Counted from the first letter of the stretch, positions 1-10,098 are shown. The stretch is DNA of 64,000 bases from Erythrobacter sp. (GCF_030066995.1 NZ_JASJAP010000006.1:62001-126000); one strand, 5' to 3'. A program made the numbers and translations. Notes: generated from the letters alone by a model not told the origin.

Positions 1-806
1 AATACAAGCGCATCACCAATCGCTGGGAAGGCGTGCTAACGGGCAAGGCGCTCGAATACGGCGGATCACAAATGCGGCCGGAGGCCACGGGGTACGGCGC
101 GGTGTATTTCCTGCGCAATATGCTGGAGCATCGGGGTGAGGACATCGAAGGCAAAAGCGCAGTCATCTCAGGTTCGGGCAACGTCGCAACGCACGCGGCG
201 GAGAAGATCACGCAATTGGGCGGCAAGGTGATCACGCTCTCCGACAGCGACGGCTTTGTCCACGATCCCGATGGCATCGGTCAGGAAAAGATCGATTGGG
301 TCAAACATCTCAAGACCGTCAAGCGCGGCCGGATCAGCGAATATGTCGACGAGTTCAAGAGCGCGACCTATCATGAGGGCAAGCGTCCCTGGGGCGTTGA
401 AACCGATCTCGCCCTCCCCTGCGCCACGCAGAACGAGCTGAACGAAGACGAAGCCAAAAAGCTTGTCGAAAACGGCTGCGCGGCGGTATCGGAAGGCGCG
501 AATATGCCGACGACACTTGAGGGCGTGAAGGTCTTTCACGAAGCCAAGATCCTCTACGGCCCCGGCAAGGCTGCCAACGCGGGCGGTGTCGCGGTCTCGG
601 GTCTCGAAATGAGTCAGAACTCGGAACGCATCACCTGGGACGAGGAGCGCCTTGGCGACATGCTCACAAATCTGATGAGAGGGATCCACGAAAAATGCAC
701 CAGATACGGCGACACCGGTGACGGCTATGTCGACTATGTAAAAGGGGCAAACATCGCAGGGTTCAAGAAAGTCGCCGACGCGATGCTGGCGTTCGGGGTG
801 GTGTAA
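1..806 (+). CDS. gdhA: Glutamate dehydrogenase, NADP-type (C-terminal part; gene begins before the window)
   Basis: This is the distal part of a glutamate dehydrogenase, which interconverts glutamate with 2-oxoglutarate and ammonia using a nicotinamide cofactor in the cytoplasm. The reading frame is open from base 3 to the TAA at 804-806, so the start lies upstream of the window and the GTG at 33 is not a real start. Visible family motifs are GGSQMRPEATGYG, typical of bacterial NADP-dependent hexameric enzymes, and the dinucleotide-binding SGSGNVA followed by an acidic/serine stretch (LSDSDG). The C-terminal NAGGVAVSGLEMSQNS is also characteristic. Cofactor preference is inferred from family resemblance. 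No operon partner is visible; the next gene starts more than 60 bases downstream. Confidence 0.95.
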   Translation, partial: YKRITNRWEGVLTGKALEYGGSQMRPEATGYGAVYFLRNMLEHRGEDIEGKSAVISGSGNVATHAAEKITQLGGKVITLSDSDGFVHDPDGIGQEKIDWVKHLKTVKRGRISEYVDEFKSATYHEGKRPWGVETDLALPCATQNELNEDEAKKLVENGCAAVSEGANMPTTLEGVKVFHEAKILYGPGKAANAGGVAVSGLEMSQNSERITWDEERLGDMLTNLMRGIHEKCTRYGDTGDGYVDYVKGANIAGFKKVADAMLAFGVV

Positions 807-985
807 CGGGCGCGCTCGCATCCATGCTTGTGCCTTGCAAGACCGCGGCGCGGAGTTCCTCACCCGCTTGAGTGACCTTCGCGCGGCTGTGGGATGACCT
901 CGCACGCCGTTTGATCTCAACCGAAATCGTTCCTAGAGCCCGAGCCAGCGTCCCTGACATACGGGAAAATGGAGCCGCCCAGACC

Positions 986-2836
986 GTGCAATATCGCCCC
1001 GATATCGAAGGCTTGCGCGCGGTTGCCATTGTTCCGGTCCTGCTGTTTCACGCAGGCGTCGACGCGCTGCGGGGCGGTTATGTCGGCGTCGACATCTTCT
1101 TCGTCATATCGGGCTTCCTGATCACGCAAATCATCCTGAAAGAAATCGAGCAGGGCCAATTCTCGATCGTGCGGTTCTACCAGCGCCGCGTCGCGCGCAT
1201 CTTGCCGGCGCTTTATTTCATGCTCGCCATAGTGTCGCTTGCAGTCGGCGCTGTGCTTGGACTGCCGAGCGAGATCGCCAAGTTCTTCGATAGCCTAGCC
1301 GCCAGTGCAGCGTTCGGCTCGAATATCTATTTCTGGTCTGAAATCAACTATTTCGCCAGATCTGCAGACTCGCTTCCGCTGCTCCACACATGGTCCCTTG
1401 GTGTGGAAGAGCAATTCTACATTCTCTTTCCCCTCTTGCTCGTTCTTCTGCGCGGGCTGGATCGCAGGCGCCTCGCAATCGCGTTGTCCGGCATCGCGAT
1501 CACCTCGCTAGGGGTAGGCACCCTTGTCCATCAGTCTTACCCGGAGGCTGACTTTTACCTGCTGCCCTTTCGAGCCTGGGAACTCTTGATTGGCAGTCTG
1601 CTCGCTTTGGGCCTGGCGCCAAAGCTGGGCCATCGTCTTTCAACACTAGCGGCGATGGCCGGGTTTGGCCTGATCGGTGTGAGTGTCCTTTTTCTTGTCA
1701 GCTGGCTGCCATTCCCATCGCCACTCGCTCTGCTGCCCTGCCTTGGAACGGCGCTTCTCATTGCGTACGGGCCAGGCACTTTTGCAGCCCGGTTCCTGTC
1801 GCTTGCGCCGATGCGTTGGATCGGCCTCATCTCGTTTCCACTGTATCTTTGGCATTGGCCGATCATCGCGCTTTATCGCGAAGCCACCGGTCGGAGCCTC
1901 GATTATCGGGAGACTATCGCGCTCATCATTGCCTCGTTGGTCGCCGCCACCGTTTCATACGTTATTGTCGAAAAACCGGCGCGCAATCGTCTTCGAAGCA
2001 TCGCCCCGAGCACGGCAGTCGGGCTGGGAGCTGGAGTGACCGTCGCCGCTCTTGCCGTGGGCGTCACACTCTCGCAGCAGGCTGAGAGCATCTGGCCGGT
2101 TACCGATCGCGCCAAACAGATCGCGCGATACGTGGAATATACGAATTGGGTCGACGAGCCGGCACGGGACCGGGCACGCGTCTGTTTCATCAATGATCCA
2201 TCAGAGCAACTGGATGAGCAAGAGTGCCTTACCGCCGATCCTGGCCGTCGCAATGTGCTGATCTTCGGTGACAGTCACGCGCACATGCACAGCGCGGCCT
2301 TGCGCCAGCGTTTCCCGGAAATCAACTGGCTGCAGGCGACCCATTTCGGCTGCGCACCCCTTGTCGATGGCTGGTTGCATCCTGGCTGCAAGGCGACCCG
2401 CGAACGGGTTCTGAACACGCTTTTGCCATCGGGCAAAATCGATGGCGTGGTCATGGCCAGCCGCTGGCGAGCCGACGATGCCCAAAGGCTGCGCGAGACG
2501 ATTGATGCGATCCGGGACCGAGGCATCGATGTGACCGTCCTTGGCCCCGTGATCGAATATGACGGCAGCTTCCCCATCATCCTTGCACGCGCGGTCGCAA
2601 GCGAAAGCGAAAGCGCAGTTCACTCTTTCCGTGACCGGTCGACCGATGTGACAGAGCAACGCCTGATGCAAGCCTTGAGCGGCTCGGACGCGCGCTACCA
2701 TTCCGTCGCCCAGGCAATCTGCCCGGAGGGATCCTGCAAGCTCTACGCGCCGGACGGCGGCCCGATGATCTTTGATTATGGTCATTTGACGACATCGGGC
2801 TCAACCTACGCGCTCAGAGACCTCCCAAGGCCCTGA
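986..2836 (+). CDS. Acyltransferase 3 (OafA/YrhL type) with C-terminal SGNH domain
   Basis: This is an integral-membrane O-acyltransferase that probably transfers acyl (often acetyl) groups to surface polysaccharide or peptidoglycan. The N-terminal half starts with the family signature YRPDIEGLRAVAI and continues through about ten hydrophobic helices, including the loop LLHTWSLGVEEQFY. The C-terminal third is a periplasmic SGNH-hydrolase-like domain with GDSHAH (Asp429, Ser430) and a distal DYGHLTTSG block (Asp597, His600). This two-domain layout is that of OatA/OafA-like enzymes. I chose the GTG at 986 because it directly precedes the conserved family start; a longer frame from a GTG at 872 exists but adds unconserved sequence. 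The acceptor molecule is unknown, and no polysaccharide genes are nearby. Confidence 0.85.
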   Translation: MQYRPDIEGLRAVAIVPVLLFHAGVDALRGGYVGVDIFFVISGFLITQIILKEIEQGQFSIVRFYQRRVARILPALYFMLAIVSLAVGAVLGLPSEIAKFFDSLAASAAFGSNIYFWSEINYFARSADSLPLLHTWSLGVEEQFYILFPLLLVLLRGLDRRRLAIALSGIAITSLGVGTLVHQSYPEADFYLLPFRAWELLIGSLLALGLAPKLGHRLSTLAAMAGFGLIGVSVLFLVSWLPFPSPLALLPCLGTALLIAYGPGTFAARFLSLAPMRWIGLISFPLYLWHWPIIALYREATGRSLDYRETIALIIASLVAATVSYVIVEKPARNRLRSIAPSTAVGLGAGVTVAALAVGVTLSQQAESIWPVTDRAKQIARYVEYTNWVDEPARDRARVCFINDPSEQLDEQECLTADPGRRNVLIFGDSHAHMHSAALRQRFPEINWLQATHFGCAPLVDGWLHPGCKATRERVLNTLLPSGKIDGVVMASRWRADDAQRLRETIDAIRDRGIDVTVLGPVIEYDGSFPIILARAVASESESAVHSFRDRSTDVTEQRLMQALSGSDARYHSVAQAICPEGSCKLYAPDGGPMIFDYGHLTTSGSTYALRDLPRP

Positions 2837-2965
2837 TCTTCGACCGGGTAGACGGCGCCTGTGCTGCCAACATTCATCCTTCCTTGCCCAATAGGTCGGT
2901 GTTCTTGTCGTTGGCGAGAGCTGGTGACGAGTTTGCATTTGAGCGATGGGTCGGAACGCTGGTGG

Positions 2966-3643
2966 TCAGGTCTGGCTCCACATCCGCACGAGGTTCGACA
3001 TCGTCTTGTCAAGCGTGAGCAATTCGGCCGACCCCAGGTCCAGCTTCTGGCGCAGGCTGGTGCGAAGGTTCTCCATGTCAAACAGCAATTCGCGCTGCGT
3101 AGGGTCGGGAATGAGGCTCTCGATCCAGCCTACGCACACCACTCTCTCGCCCTTCGTTACCGGCTTCACTTCGTGGATCGAGGTCGAAGGGTAGAGCACA
3201 AGTTGCCCCCAATCGCCTTTCACAACCTGCGTCAGGCCCGCAGTGTGGATGACCAGTTCGCCGCCCTCGTAGTCAGCCGAATTGCTCAGGAACAGCGTGA
3301 AGGAGATGTCAGTGCGGATGCGGTTTGCGCCCTTGCCCATCAGCGAATTGTCGACATGCGGGCCGTAATGGCCACCGTCCGAAGTCTTGCTGATCAGCAG
3401 CGGAGAGATGCGACGCGGGCGAGCGGCGGCCTTCACGACGCGATTTTCCGAAATGAGCGGCCCGAGTTCGGCACGGATTGCGCGTCCCGCCTCGTCGTTG
3501 ACGATCGCTTGGAGGTTGCGCTTGACGCGCTTGGCGACCGCACCCGCTGTCTCGCGGCCATCGCGCCAGCGCAGCGCGGCAAGCCGGTCCTTGAGCGTGG
3601 CAATGCGCTCGTCTTCGGTAAAGGCGGCGATCTTGACAATCAT
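2966..3643 (-). CDS. Fe(II)/2-oxoglutarate-dependent PKHD-type hydroxylase, PiuC-like
   Basis: This predicted 225-residue cytoplasmic dioxygenase is of the PKHD/PiuC (YbiX) group. These often sit beside TonB-dependent iron-siderophore receptors, and the true substrate is poorly defined. The iron triad is visible as HVD (His96, Asp98) within GPHVDNS and His157 in STSIHEV. Arg167 in GERVV is placed to bind 2-oxoglutarate. The ATG at 3641-3643 gives the usual family length and start (MIVKIAAF); a longer frame from 3706 adds a Cys/Pro-rich leader that looks non-coding. Unusually for this family there is no TonB receptor next to it; it is convergent with the acyltransferase and precedes the efflux pump gene on the same strand. 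Confidence 0.9.
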   Translation of the reverse strand: MIVKIAAFTEDERIATLKDRLAALRWRDGRETAGAVAKRVKRNLQAIVNDEAGRAIRAELGPLISENRVVKAAARPRRISPLLISKTSDGGHYGPHVDNSLMGKGANRIRTDISFTLFLSNSADYEGGELVIHTAGLTQVVKGDWGQLVLYPSTSIHEVKPVTKGERVVCVGWIESLIPDPTQRELLFDMENLRTSLRQKLDLGSAELLTLDKTMSNLVRMWSQT

Positions 3644-3767
3644 TGCAGCTGGATTTCCTCGCCCGATGCGCGCGCCTGCACTTGCGGGCTCGCATGGACA
3701 TGACATAGGCGCGCGACGCGGGAGGAAGCAACGCCCTCACGGAACCATCACGACACTGGAGTGCGGC

Positions 3768-6700
3768 CTAATCCTCCTCGTCCAGTTCGCCGCGGTAGAG
3801 CTTCTTCAGCCACCGGCGTCCCCGGAAATGTGTGATCGCGAGCGCAGGGATGACCAACATCAAGAGCGCGGTGCCGATCAGCACGCCGAAACCGAGACTT
3901 GCGGCCATGGGGATCAGAAACTGAGCTTGCCGGCTGGTCTCAAACGTAATCGGCGCCACGCCCAGGAAGGTCGTCGTCGCGGTGAGCATGATCGGGCGGA
4001 ACCGCGATTTGGCCGCGTCCACAATCGCCTCGTCCTCGCTCATTCCCAACGTGATATTCTCGTTGAAGAAGTCGATCATCACGAGGCTGCCGTTGATGAT
4101 CACGCCAGCCAGCGCAACGAAACCGAACAAGGACAGAATACCAATCGAAAGCCCAAGCAAGACATGGGCGACAAGCGCTCCGATAAAGCCGAAGGGGATC
4201 GCGGCCATGATAACGAACGGCTGGGTATAGGATTTGAATGGGATGGCAAGCAGCGCGTAGATCGCGATCAGGGCGATCACGAAAGCCCCCCCCAGATCAC
4301 CAAAACTCTCTAACTGCTCTTCCTGCTCGCCGCCGAACTTGTATTGCAACGAGGGATAGTCGGCGAGGATCGGGGGCAGTATCTCCTCCTCAATGAACTG
4401 GGTCGCTTCCGTCCCGGTGATGGCGTCTTCATTGACATCGGCGCTCACACTGACGATGCGCCGCCCATCTTCGCGCCGGATGGTCGCGGGCGCCTCGGTA
4501 AAGTTCGCCTCCGCGATCGCGGACAGGGAGGTGAAGCCGCCGCCGGGAACGCGCACGCGCAACGCGTTAACGTCGGCGATCGAATCGCGCTCTGCTTCAG
4601 GCAGACGCACGTAGACGCGCACATCCTGTCGGCCACGCTGGACCCGCACAGCCTCCGCACCGAAGAACGCGGCGCGCACCTGATTGGCCAAATCCTGGAC
4701 GGTGAGACCAAGTGTGCGCGCGTCCGGCTTCAAGCGCAGCTCGATCTCTCGCAGGCCAGCGTCCTGATCGCTCTCAGTATCGAACGCGCCGTTGATCCGA
4801 CCGATACCTTCCATCACACGGACACGCGCGGCGTCCAGAACCGCTTGGTCCTTGTCTGACAGCTGAACGTTGATCGCAGCCCCAAAGCTGATGTCATCAG
4901 AGGAGATGGAAAGCGATCTGACTTCGACAAGCTCGCCGATTTCCTCGCGCCACGCCGCTTCGATCTCGGCCGCGTCGACTTCGACTTCGCGATCCGCTTT
5001 CAACGCGATCTGCACATCGGCCAGGTTGGCAGCCAAGGTGGTCGAGTTGCCAGCCGGGCCACCTCCGGATGCGCGCTGACCGACAGTGGAGTAGATCGCT
5101 TCGACAAAGTCCGGGATCACCCCCGCCTCGCGCTCTTCCTTGCGCGCATAGCGCGCAAGCACCCGGTCGCCGGCCGCCAGGACCTTCTCGGTCACTCTCT
5201 GTGTGCGCTCAATGGTCGATCCGGCTGGCATATCGATCGAGGCTGAGACGATTTCGCCCGGAATCTGCGGGAAGAAGCTGACCTTGATGATCCCCGCGGG
5301 TATCAGCGAGATCATGACGATCAAAAGGGCTGTAGCCGCTGCGAGCACGACCGCTGGCGCTTTCACCGAAAATTCGAGAGCCCTGTCGAGCGGTCCTTCG
5401 ACAAAGGCTTTGAAACGCTTGTCGACCGCCTGCTGCACCCTTTCGAAAAAGCGCGTGATCTGATTGCCCGCGTGCGCGCCCGCAGCCGGCAGGTGCGACA
5501 AATGGCTTGGCAGAACAAGCAGCGCCTCAACCAGCGAGAGGCCCAGCACCGAGACGACCACCAGAGGAATATCGGCCGTGATGTTACCGATCACCCCGCC
5601 GATCGCCAGCACCGGAAGTATGGAGGTCATGCTGGTCAGAACCGCGAAGATCACCGGCGTGCGCACCCGCTGCGCCCCTGCAATAGCAGCCCCCAGGCCA
5701 CTTCGACCACCTTCGCGCTCTGCGTAGATATTTTCGCCGACCACGACCGCGTCATCGACCACAAGGCCAAGCGCCAGGATAAAGCCGAACAGCGAGAACA
5801 TGTTGATACTCGACCCGATGATATCGAGGACGAAAATCGCGCCGGTAAAGGTGGCGCCAATCCCTACCGCGGTCCAAAACGCCAGCCTCAGATCCAAGAA
5901 CAGCGTAAGGGCCAGAAGAACGAGAAACAGGCCCTGAGCCGCGTTCTTGAGCAGCAGCTGGTAACGGTCGTTGAGGATTTCGGACTGATCGCTCCATACC
6001 GCAAATTCGACGCCGGGCGGGGGCGCGTAGCTCGTCGCCAACCTTTCTTTGACGGCCGCCGCGACATCGAGCACGCGTTCATCGGAGGTGCGGTAGATAT
6101 CGACAAAGGCGACTGGCTTGCCGTTGAAGCGCGCGATCAGGTCGCTGTTTTCAAATCCGTCCGTTACGGTTGCGATATCACCCAGCCGCAAAAGATCGCC
6201 TTCGCCGCTGCTGACCACGATGATGTTCTCAAAGTCCGACTGGTCGTAGTTCTGGCCAACCGTTCGCAGACGCACTTCTTCATTAGGCGTTTCGAGCGAT
6301 CCGGCGGACGCGTCCAGACTAGACTGCGTAACCACCTGCGCGATTTCCGGCAGCGACAGATCGAGCGCGCGCAGCGATCCTTGCGGAACATCGACAAAGA
6401 TCTGATAGTCCCTCACGGCGCTGGTCTCGACATAGGAGACCTCGGGCATGGCGGCGATCTCATCTTCGAGAGCAAAGGCCGTTTCCTTAAGCGACCGCTC
6501 CGAAACGTCGCCGAACAAAGCGATGCGCAGCACGACGGAGCGTGTCGTGAGTTCCCGGATATCGGGCTCGTCCGCTTCAGCGGGGAAAGTTTCGATCTGA
6601 TCGACCTCGGACTTTACCTCGTCGAGCGCGGCCGCAATGTCCGTTCCTTCCTCCATCTCGATGCTGACCGTGCCATTGCCCTCACGAGCTGTGGCGGTGA

Positions 6701-7037
6701 TCTTGTCTACGCCTTCGATGGCTTCGACCGCCTCTTCGATCCGCTGGACAACCGACTCTTCGAGTTCGGCGGGAGTGGCGCCAGGATAATTGACGCTGAC
6801 CTCAATCGTATCGAGGCTGCTTTCGGCAAAGACCTCCTGCACAATCTGCCCGAACGAGATTACACCGAGGACAAACATCGCGAGCAGCAGAAGATTGGCG
6901 GCCACCCCGTTGCGCGCCATGAAAGCGATCACACCCCGGCGGTCGCGCGCGCGATCGCCGGGGCGCGGACGCGGCGAAGATGCTGATGACGGTGGGGGTG
7001 GGACCGGTGCGCTGGCCGTGGCCGGATCCTCGCTCAT
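3768..7037 (-). CDS. RND efflux transporter, inner-membrane pump subunit (AcrB/MdtB-like)
   Basis: This 1089-residue proton-driven pump is the inner-membrane part of a tripartite efflux complex exporting unknown compounds across both membranes. It shows the RND layout: a first membrane helix near residues 40-60, a large periplasmic porter/docking loop, a central helix bundle, a second large loop and a final helix bundle. The proton-relay pair is present as Asp428-Asp429 in GLVVDDAVVVGEN. The position of the AcrB helix-10 lysine is occupied by Asn982 in GVIINGSLVMIDF, as I recall for a sub-branch of the family, so the relay network differs from AcrB. The start overlaps the stop of the adaptor gene by 4 bases (7034-7037), indicating translational coupling. 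The N-terminal 35 residues are Pro/Ser-rich and probably cytoplasmic. Drug specificity cannot be read from sequence. Confidence 0.95.
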   Translation of the reverse strand: MSEDPATASAPVPPPPSSASSPRPRPGDRARDRRGVIAFMARNGVAANLLLLAMFVLGVISFGQIVQEVFAESSLDTIEVSVNYPGATPAELEESVVQRIEEAVEAIEGVDKITATAREGNGTVSIEMEEGTDIAAALDEVKSEVDQIETFPAEADEPDIRELTTRSVVLRIALFGDVSERSLKETAFALEDEIAAMPEVSYVETSAVRDYQIFVDVPQGSLRALDLSLPEIAQVVTQSSLDASAGSLETPNEEVRLRTVGQNYDQSDFENIIVVSSGEGDLLRLGDIATVTDGFENSDLIARFNGKPVAFVDIYRTSDERVLDVAAAVKERLATSYAPPPGVEFAVWSDQSEILNDRYQLLLKNAAQGLFLVLLALTLFLDLRLAFWTAVGIGATFTGAIFVLDIIGSSINMFSLFGFILALGLVVDDAVVVGENIYAEREGGRSGLGAAIAGAQRVRTPVIFAVLTSMTSILPVLAIGGVIGNITADIPLVVVSVLGLSLVEALLVLPSHLSHLPAAGAHAGNQITRFFERVQQAVDKRFKAFVEGPLDRALEFSVKAPAVVLAAATALLIVMISLIPAGIIKVSFFPQIPGEIVSASIDMPAGSTIERTQRVTEKVLAAGDRVLARYARKEEREAGVIPDFVEAIYSTVGQRASGGGPAGNSTTLAANLADVQIALKADREVEVDAAEIEAAWREEIGELVEVRSLSISSDDISFGAAINVQLSDKDQAVLDAARVRVMEGIGRINGAFDTESDQDAGLREIELRLKPDARTLGLTVQDLANQVRAAFFGAEAVRVQRGRQDVRVYVRLPEAERDSIADVNALRVRVPGGGFTSLSAIAEANFTEAPATIRREDGRRIVSVSADVNEDAITGTEATQFIEEEILPPILADYPSLQYKFGGEQEEQLESFGDLGGAFVIALIAIYALLAIPFKSYTQPFVIMAAIPFGFIGALVAHVLLGLSIGILSLFGFVALAGVIINGSLVMIDFFNENITLGMSEDEAIVDAAKSRFRPIMLTATTTFLGVAPITFETSRQAQFLIPMAASLGFGVLIGTALLMLVIPALAITHFRGRRWLKKLYRGELDEED

Positions 7038-8353
7038 TCGGCTTCACTCACTGACACCGTCTCTTGCGCACTTTGAGGCTCGGCTCCCACGACACGCAGC
7101 GCCATGCCTTCAATGGGCGCGGCCAGGTTGCTCGTAATCAGCTTGCCGCCCTTTGAGAGCTCCGGCGATGTTATGTACGCGATGCGGTCGCTGCGCTGAA
7201 TGACGCGCACTTCAAGGACGACTAGCTTGCCATCGCGCACCACCCAAATCTCGTTGCCCGGTCGCACCGCATCGCTTGGCACTGTTGCGTAGCTGTTGAG
7301 GCTCGCGCCTGTGATCGTGACGTCCACAAACGCACCCAGCAGAAGAGGCGGGGCACGGCCGGCTGCCTCCTCATCCAGGATACGCCCGCTGGTAAGGGGC
7401 GCGGGCACTCGCACGAAGACCTCGATATTGCGGGTCGCGCTGTCGAGGATTGCGTTGGCCCGGTCGACATAGGCGTCCCATCGATAGCGGGTCCCGCCAT
7501 AGGTTGTGGTGACTTCGGCTGGAACGCGTCCTCCCGTACCGGTGAGCAAACCGGGAATGAGCGCGGCTTCATCGGCGGTCAGCGAAACACGAACCTCATA
7601 AGCGTCGGTTGCAACCAGTGAGCCGAGCTGCTCACCTGGCTGGACCAGCTGACCCACGGCGGCGTTCTCCTCACGCACGAGCCCGCCAAAGGGAGCTTTT
7701 ACACTCGTTCGAGCCAACTGTAGCTTGGCGTCGGAAAGGTTCGCTTCGGCGCGATCAAGGGCAGCCTTGGTGCTTTGCAATTGCGGCTCACGCGTGGCCA
7801 GTCCACGCGAGCCGGCGCTTATCCCGGATGTGGGCGCGTCGGTCTGAGTCTGCGCGGCGACGTCCTCCATGCCGCGCGGTGGCAGGATGACCGTCTCGCT
7901 CAAACCACCCGCAGCCGCCGCCTGCGCCCTTGCGGCAAAGCGCTCAAGCTCTTCGCGCGCGATCTCGACTTCCTCTTCCGCCTCCAACACCGCGACGTTT
8001 TGCGCCTCGACATCGGCTTCGGCGGCGCGCACCTGGTTTACAAAGTCGCTCTGCTCGATCCGAAAGAGCGGCGCGCCCTTCGCTAAGACTCCGCCCTCGC
8101 GAAACGAGGGGTTCACATAGGTGAGCCGACCCGAAACCTGCGCCGCGATCACAACTTCGTCTCGCGCTTGCACCGTGCCCTGTCCCAAAACGGGGATCGT
8201 CCCGGATGTCTCCTTCAAGGCCACCGCCTCCACCAGCGGGACCTCTTCGATGCGCTCTTGCTCGATCGGCTCGGGGCGCAACATTATCAAGACAGCAGCG
8301 ATCAGCGTGCCGCCGATCAGAAACGCGAGCGAATAGAGCAGCTGGCGGCTCAT
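7034..8353 (-). CDS. RND efflux periplasmic adaptor subunit (HlyD/MFP family)
   Basis: This 439-residue membrane-fusion protein links the inner-membrane pump to the outer-membrane factor. One N-terminal transmembrane helix (about residues 7-25, LAFLIGGTLIAAVLIML) anchors it. Residues around 60-115 form the first lipoyl half (VIAAQVSGRL), and 115-225 are an Ala/Glu-rich alpha-hairpin with coiled-coil character. The second lipoyl half (VKAPFGGLVREENAAVGQLV) follows, then beta-barrel and membrane-proximal regions. The gene is the middle one of three, overlapping both neighbours by 4 bases, so the subunits should be made in a coordinated ratio. Confidence 0.93.
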   Translation of the reverse strand: MSRQLLYSLAFLIGGTLIAAVLIMLRPEPIEQERIEEVPLVEAVALKETSGTIPVLGQGTVQARDEVVIAAQVSGRLTYVNPSFREGGVLAKGAPLFRIEQSDFVNQVRAAEADVEAQNVAVLEAEEEVEIAREELERFAARAQAAAAGGLSETVILPPRGMEDVAAQTQTDAPTSGISAGSRGLATREPQLQSTKAALDRAEANLSDAKLQLARTSVKAPFGGLVREENAAVGQLVQPGEQLGSLVATDAYEVRVSLTADEAALIPGLLTGTGGRVPAEVTTTYGGTRYRWDAYVDRANAILDSATRNIEVFVRVPAPLTSGRILDEEAAGRAPPLLLGAFVDVTITGASLNSYATVPSDAVRPGNEIWVVRDGKLVVLEVRVIQRSDRIAYITSPELSKGGKLITSNLAAPIEGMALRVVGAEPQSAQETVSVSEAE

Positions 8354-9921
8354 GAGGCTTCCCCATTATCGAGTGTTGTCTTGTCGCTGCGCTGCATATC
8401 GACGGATCGCGCATCACCCGGTGCCCCCCCAGGGCTCCAGTCTCCGCCAAGAGCGCGGTGCAGCCCGAGGCGCGCCAGCGCGGTCGCGCGAGCAGCCGTC
8501 GATAGGTTGGTCTCCACCCCATAAACGGTTCGCAACGCGTCCAGGTAGGCAAGATAGTCGCCGGTTCCGGCGGCGAACCGGCGGCTTTGCAGGTCCAGCG
8601 ACCCGCGCGATTCCGCGAGCTGTTCAGACACGAGTGCATACCGGTCGCGCTGCTGCTCGTAATCCGCCAGCGCACTCTCCACCTCACCGAACGCGGTGAT
8701 GACGCTGCGAGCGTAGGCCGCGGCCTGTTGGTCATAGGTCGCCCGCGCCGAAGCGATATTTGCCGTGATACGCCCGCCATCGAACAGGGGCGCAGTGAAC
8801 GCCGCAAGGAGCGAAGAGGTCCAGTTGGTGGCGAAATCGAAAGCGCCAGCCGGATCAGCGCCTTGAGTGCCGAGCGTGGCGGTGAAACTCAAGGCGGGGA
8901 AACGTTCCGCTCGGCGCGCACCGATACGCAGCCGCGCCGCTTCCAACCGCTCGTACTCCGCCGCGACATCCGGGCGCTGCGCCAGAATCGCGATCGGTAG
9001 ACCGCTGGGCACCGACTCAAAGACGAGTCGCGGTCGGAGAGGCTGGCTTAGCGCCTCGTCCAGTTCGGCGGGGTAGGCGCCCAGCAACAGGGCGAGGCGC
9101 GATCGGGTGGCGACGAGAGTGGATCGCAATTGCGGCAGCGAGCTCTCCGTCGAGCGAAGATCCTGCCGGATCTGGTAGAGTTCAAGGCTGTCGACAAGGC
9201 CTCTTTCAAAGCGTTCATCGGTGCGATTGGCGCGGTCGCGCAGAACTTCGACGGTTCTTTCCGTCAGCGCGATTTGCCGCGCCGTATCGACATAGTCGAA
9301 GTAGGCCGAAATCGTCTCAGCAGCCGTACTAAGCTGGACCGTCTTGAGGTCGCGCTCGCTGGCGATCGCATCTTGGCGCGCGGCGCGAAAGTCATCGCGC
9401 GCGCGGCCAAACAGATCGAGCTCATACGAAGCGGTGGCGCCAAGCGTATACGCTTCGTTGTCGATCCGATCCGATCCGCCCCCGCCAAGATCGCCAAAGG
9501 CAAGTCCGGCAAGCGGCGAACTCGTCTCGGACGCATCTCCGGCAAGCGAGGTCTGCGGAACCAGAGCCGCGCGCGAGACGCGCGCCTGCGCCCTCGCCTG
9601 ACGTAAGCGTGCGGCGGATTCCGCAATATCGAGATTGCTGGCAAGCGCCTTTTCGACCAAGTCATCCAAAACCGGGTCCTCAAAAGCGCGCCACCAGTTT
9701 TCGGGCGTGTATTCACCGGTTTCGGCAAGCTCGGCCTGAGCGAAGCTTTCGGGCATCTGTTCAACGCGCGCGGGCGTTCGCGCATCGGGTGCCATCGAAA
9801 TGCACCCTGCGAGCGCGCACGCGCTCAAAAGCGCGCTGGCGCAGGCCGCAAAGCGACGAACGATCGGAAGCCTCGGGGATGGCAGTCTAGGCGCGAGTGT
9901 CACGATAACAGCGCAACGCAC
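8350..9921 (-). CDS. RND efflux outer-membrane factor, NodT/TolC-type lipoprotein
   Basis: This is the outer-membrane channel of the tripartite efflux system and the first gene of the operon. The N-terminus carries a lipoprotein signal ending in the lipobox SACALAGC, so the mature protein should be lipid-anchored. The rest shows the two repeated OEP domains rich in Ala/Arg/Gln helices (for example SAARLRQARAQARVSRAALVPQ), typical of NodT-family proteins. The start is uncertain: the frame is open to a TTG at 10011. In-frame GTG codons at 9919-9921 and 9901-9903 lie closer to the signal peptide; I chose 9921 because an AGGA lies upstream, although it is farther away than ideal. The stop overlaps the adaptor start by 4 bases. 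Confidence 0.88.
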   Translation of the reverse strand: MRCAVIVTLAPRLPSPRLPIVRRFAACASALLSACALAGCISMAPDARTPARVEQMPESFAQAELAETGEYTPENWWRAFEDPVLDDLVEKALASNLDIAESAARLRQARAQARVSRAALVPQTSLAGDASETSSPLAGLAFGDLGGGGSDRIDNEAYTLGATASYELDLFGRARDDFRAARQDAIASERDLKTVQLSTAAETISAYFDYVDTARQIALTERTVEVLRDRANRTDERFERGLVDSLELYQIRQDLRSTESSLPQLRSTLVATRSRLALLLGAYPAELDEALSQPLRPRLVFESVPSGLPIAILAQRPDVAAEYERLEAARLRIGARRAERFPALSFTATLGTQGADPAGAFDFATNWTSSLLAAFTAPLFDGGRITANIASARATYDQQAAAYARSVITAFGEVESALADYEQQRDRYALVSEQLAESRGSLDLQSRRFAAGTGDYLAYLDALRTVYGVETNLSTAARATALARLGLHRALGGDWSPGGAPGDARSVDMQRSDKTTLDNGEAS

Positions 9922-10053
9922 TAAGGCTGCGTAATATCCTGACAAGTGAAAGTTCGTAACCGAACGTCGCGATGACGTGACGCTGCGCACGAAGCCGCAC
10001 GAGACGCACAATCAGAGATTTGGCAAGAGGCCTTTTGCAGGGGCTCAATCAAC

Positions 10054-10088
10054 AAAGAGGCTCGCCCGACCCCTCGGCGAGCCTCTTT
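10054..10088 (-). terminator. Hairpin terminator after dabA
   Basis: A perfect 13-bp inverted repeat (AAAGAGGCTCGCC / GGCGAGCCTCTTT) with a 9-base loop lies 10 bases past the dabA stop. Read on the minus strand, the stem ends in a short T run. It separates the dabBA unit from the efflux operon, which is transcribed in the same direction. Confidence 0.7.
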
Positions 10089-10098
10089 GACGAAGGGG

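Noticed and set aside
5472-6986. 504-residue open frame opposite the RND pump gene
   Set aside because: Shadow frame of the pump gene; composition is highly charged and repetitive with no family resemblance.
9438-9452. AAGCGTATACGCTT palindrome
   Set aside because: It looks like the GntR-type sites but lies inside the outer-membrane factor coding sequence and differs in its arms.
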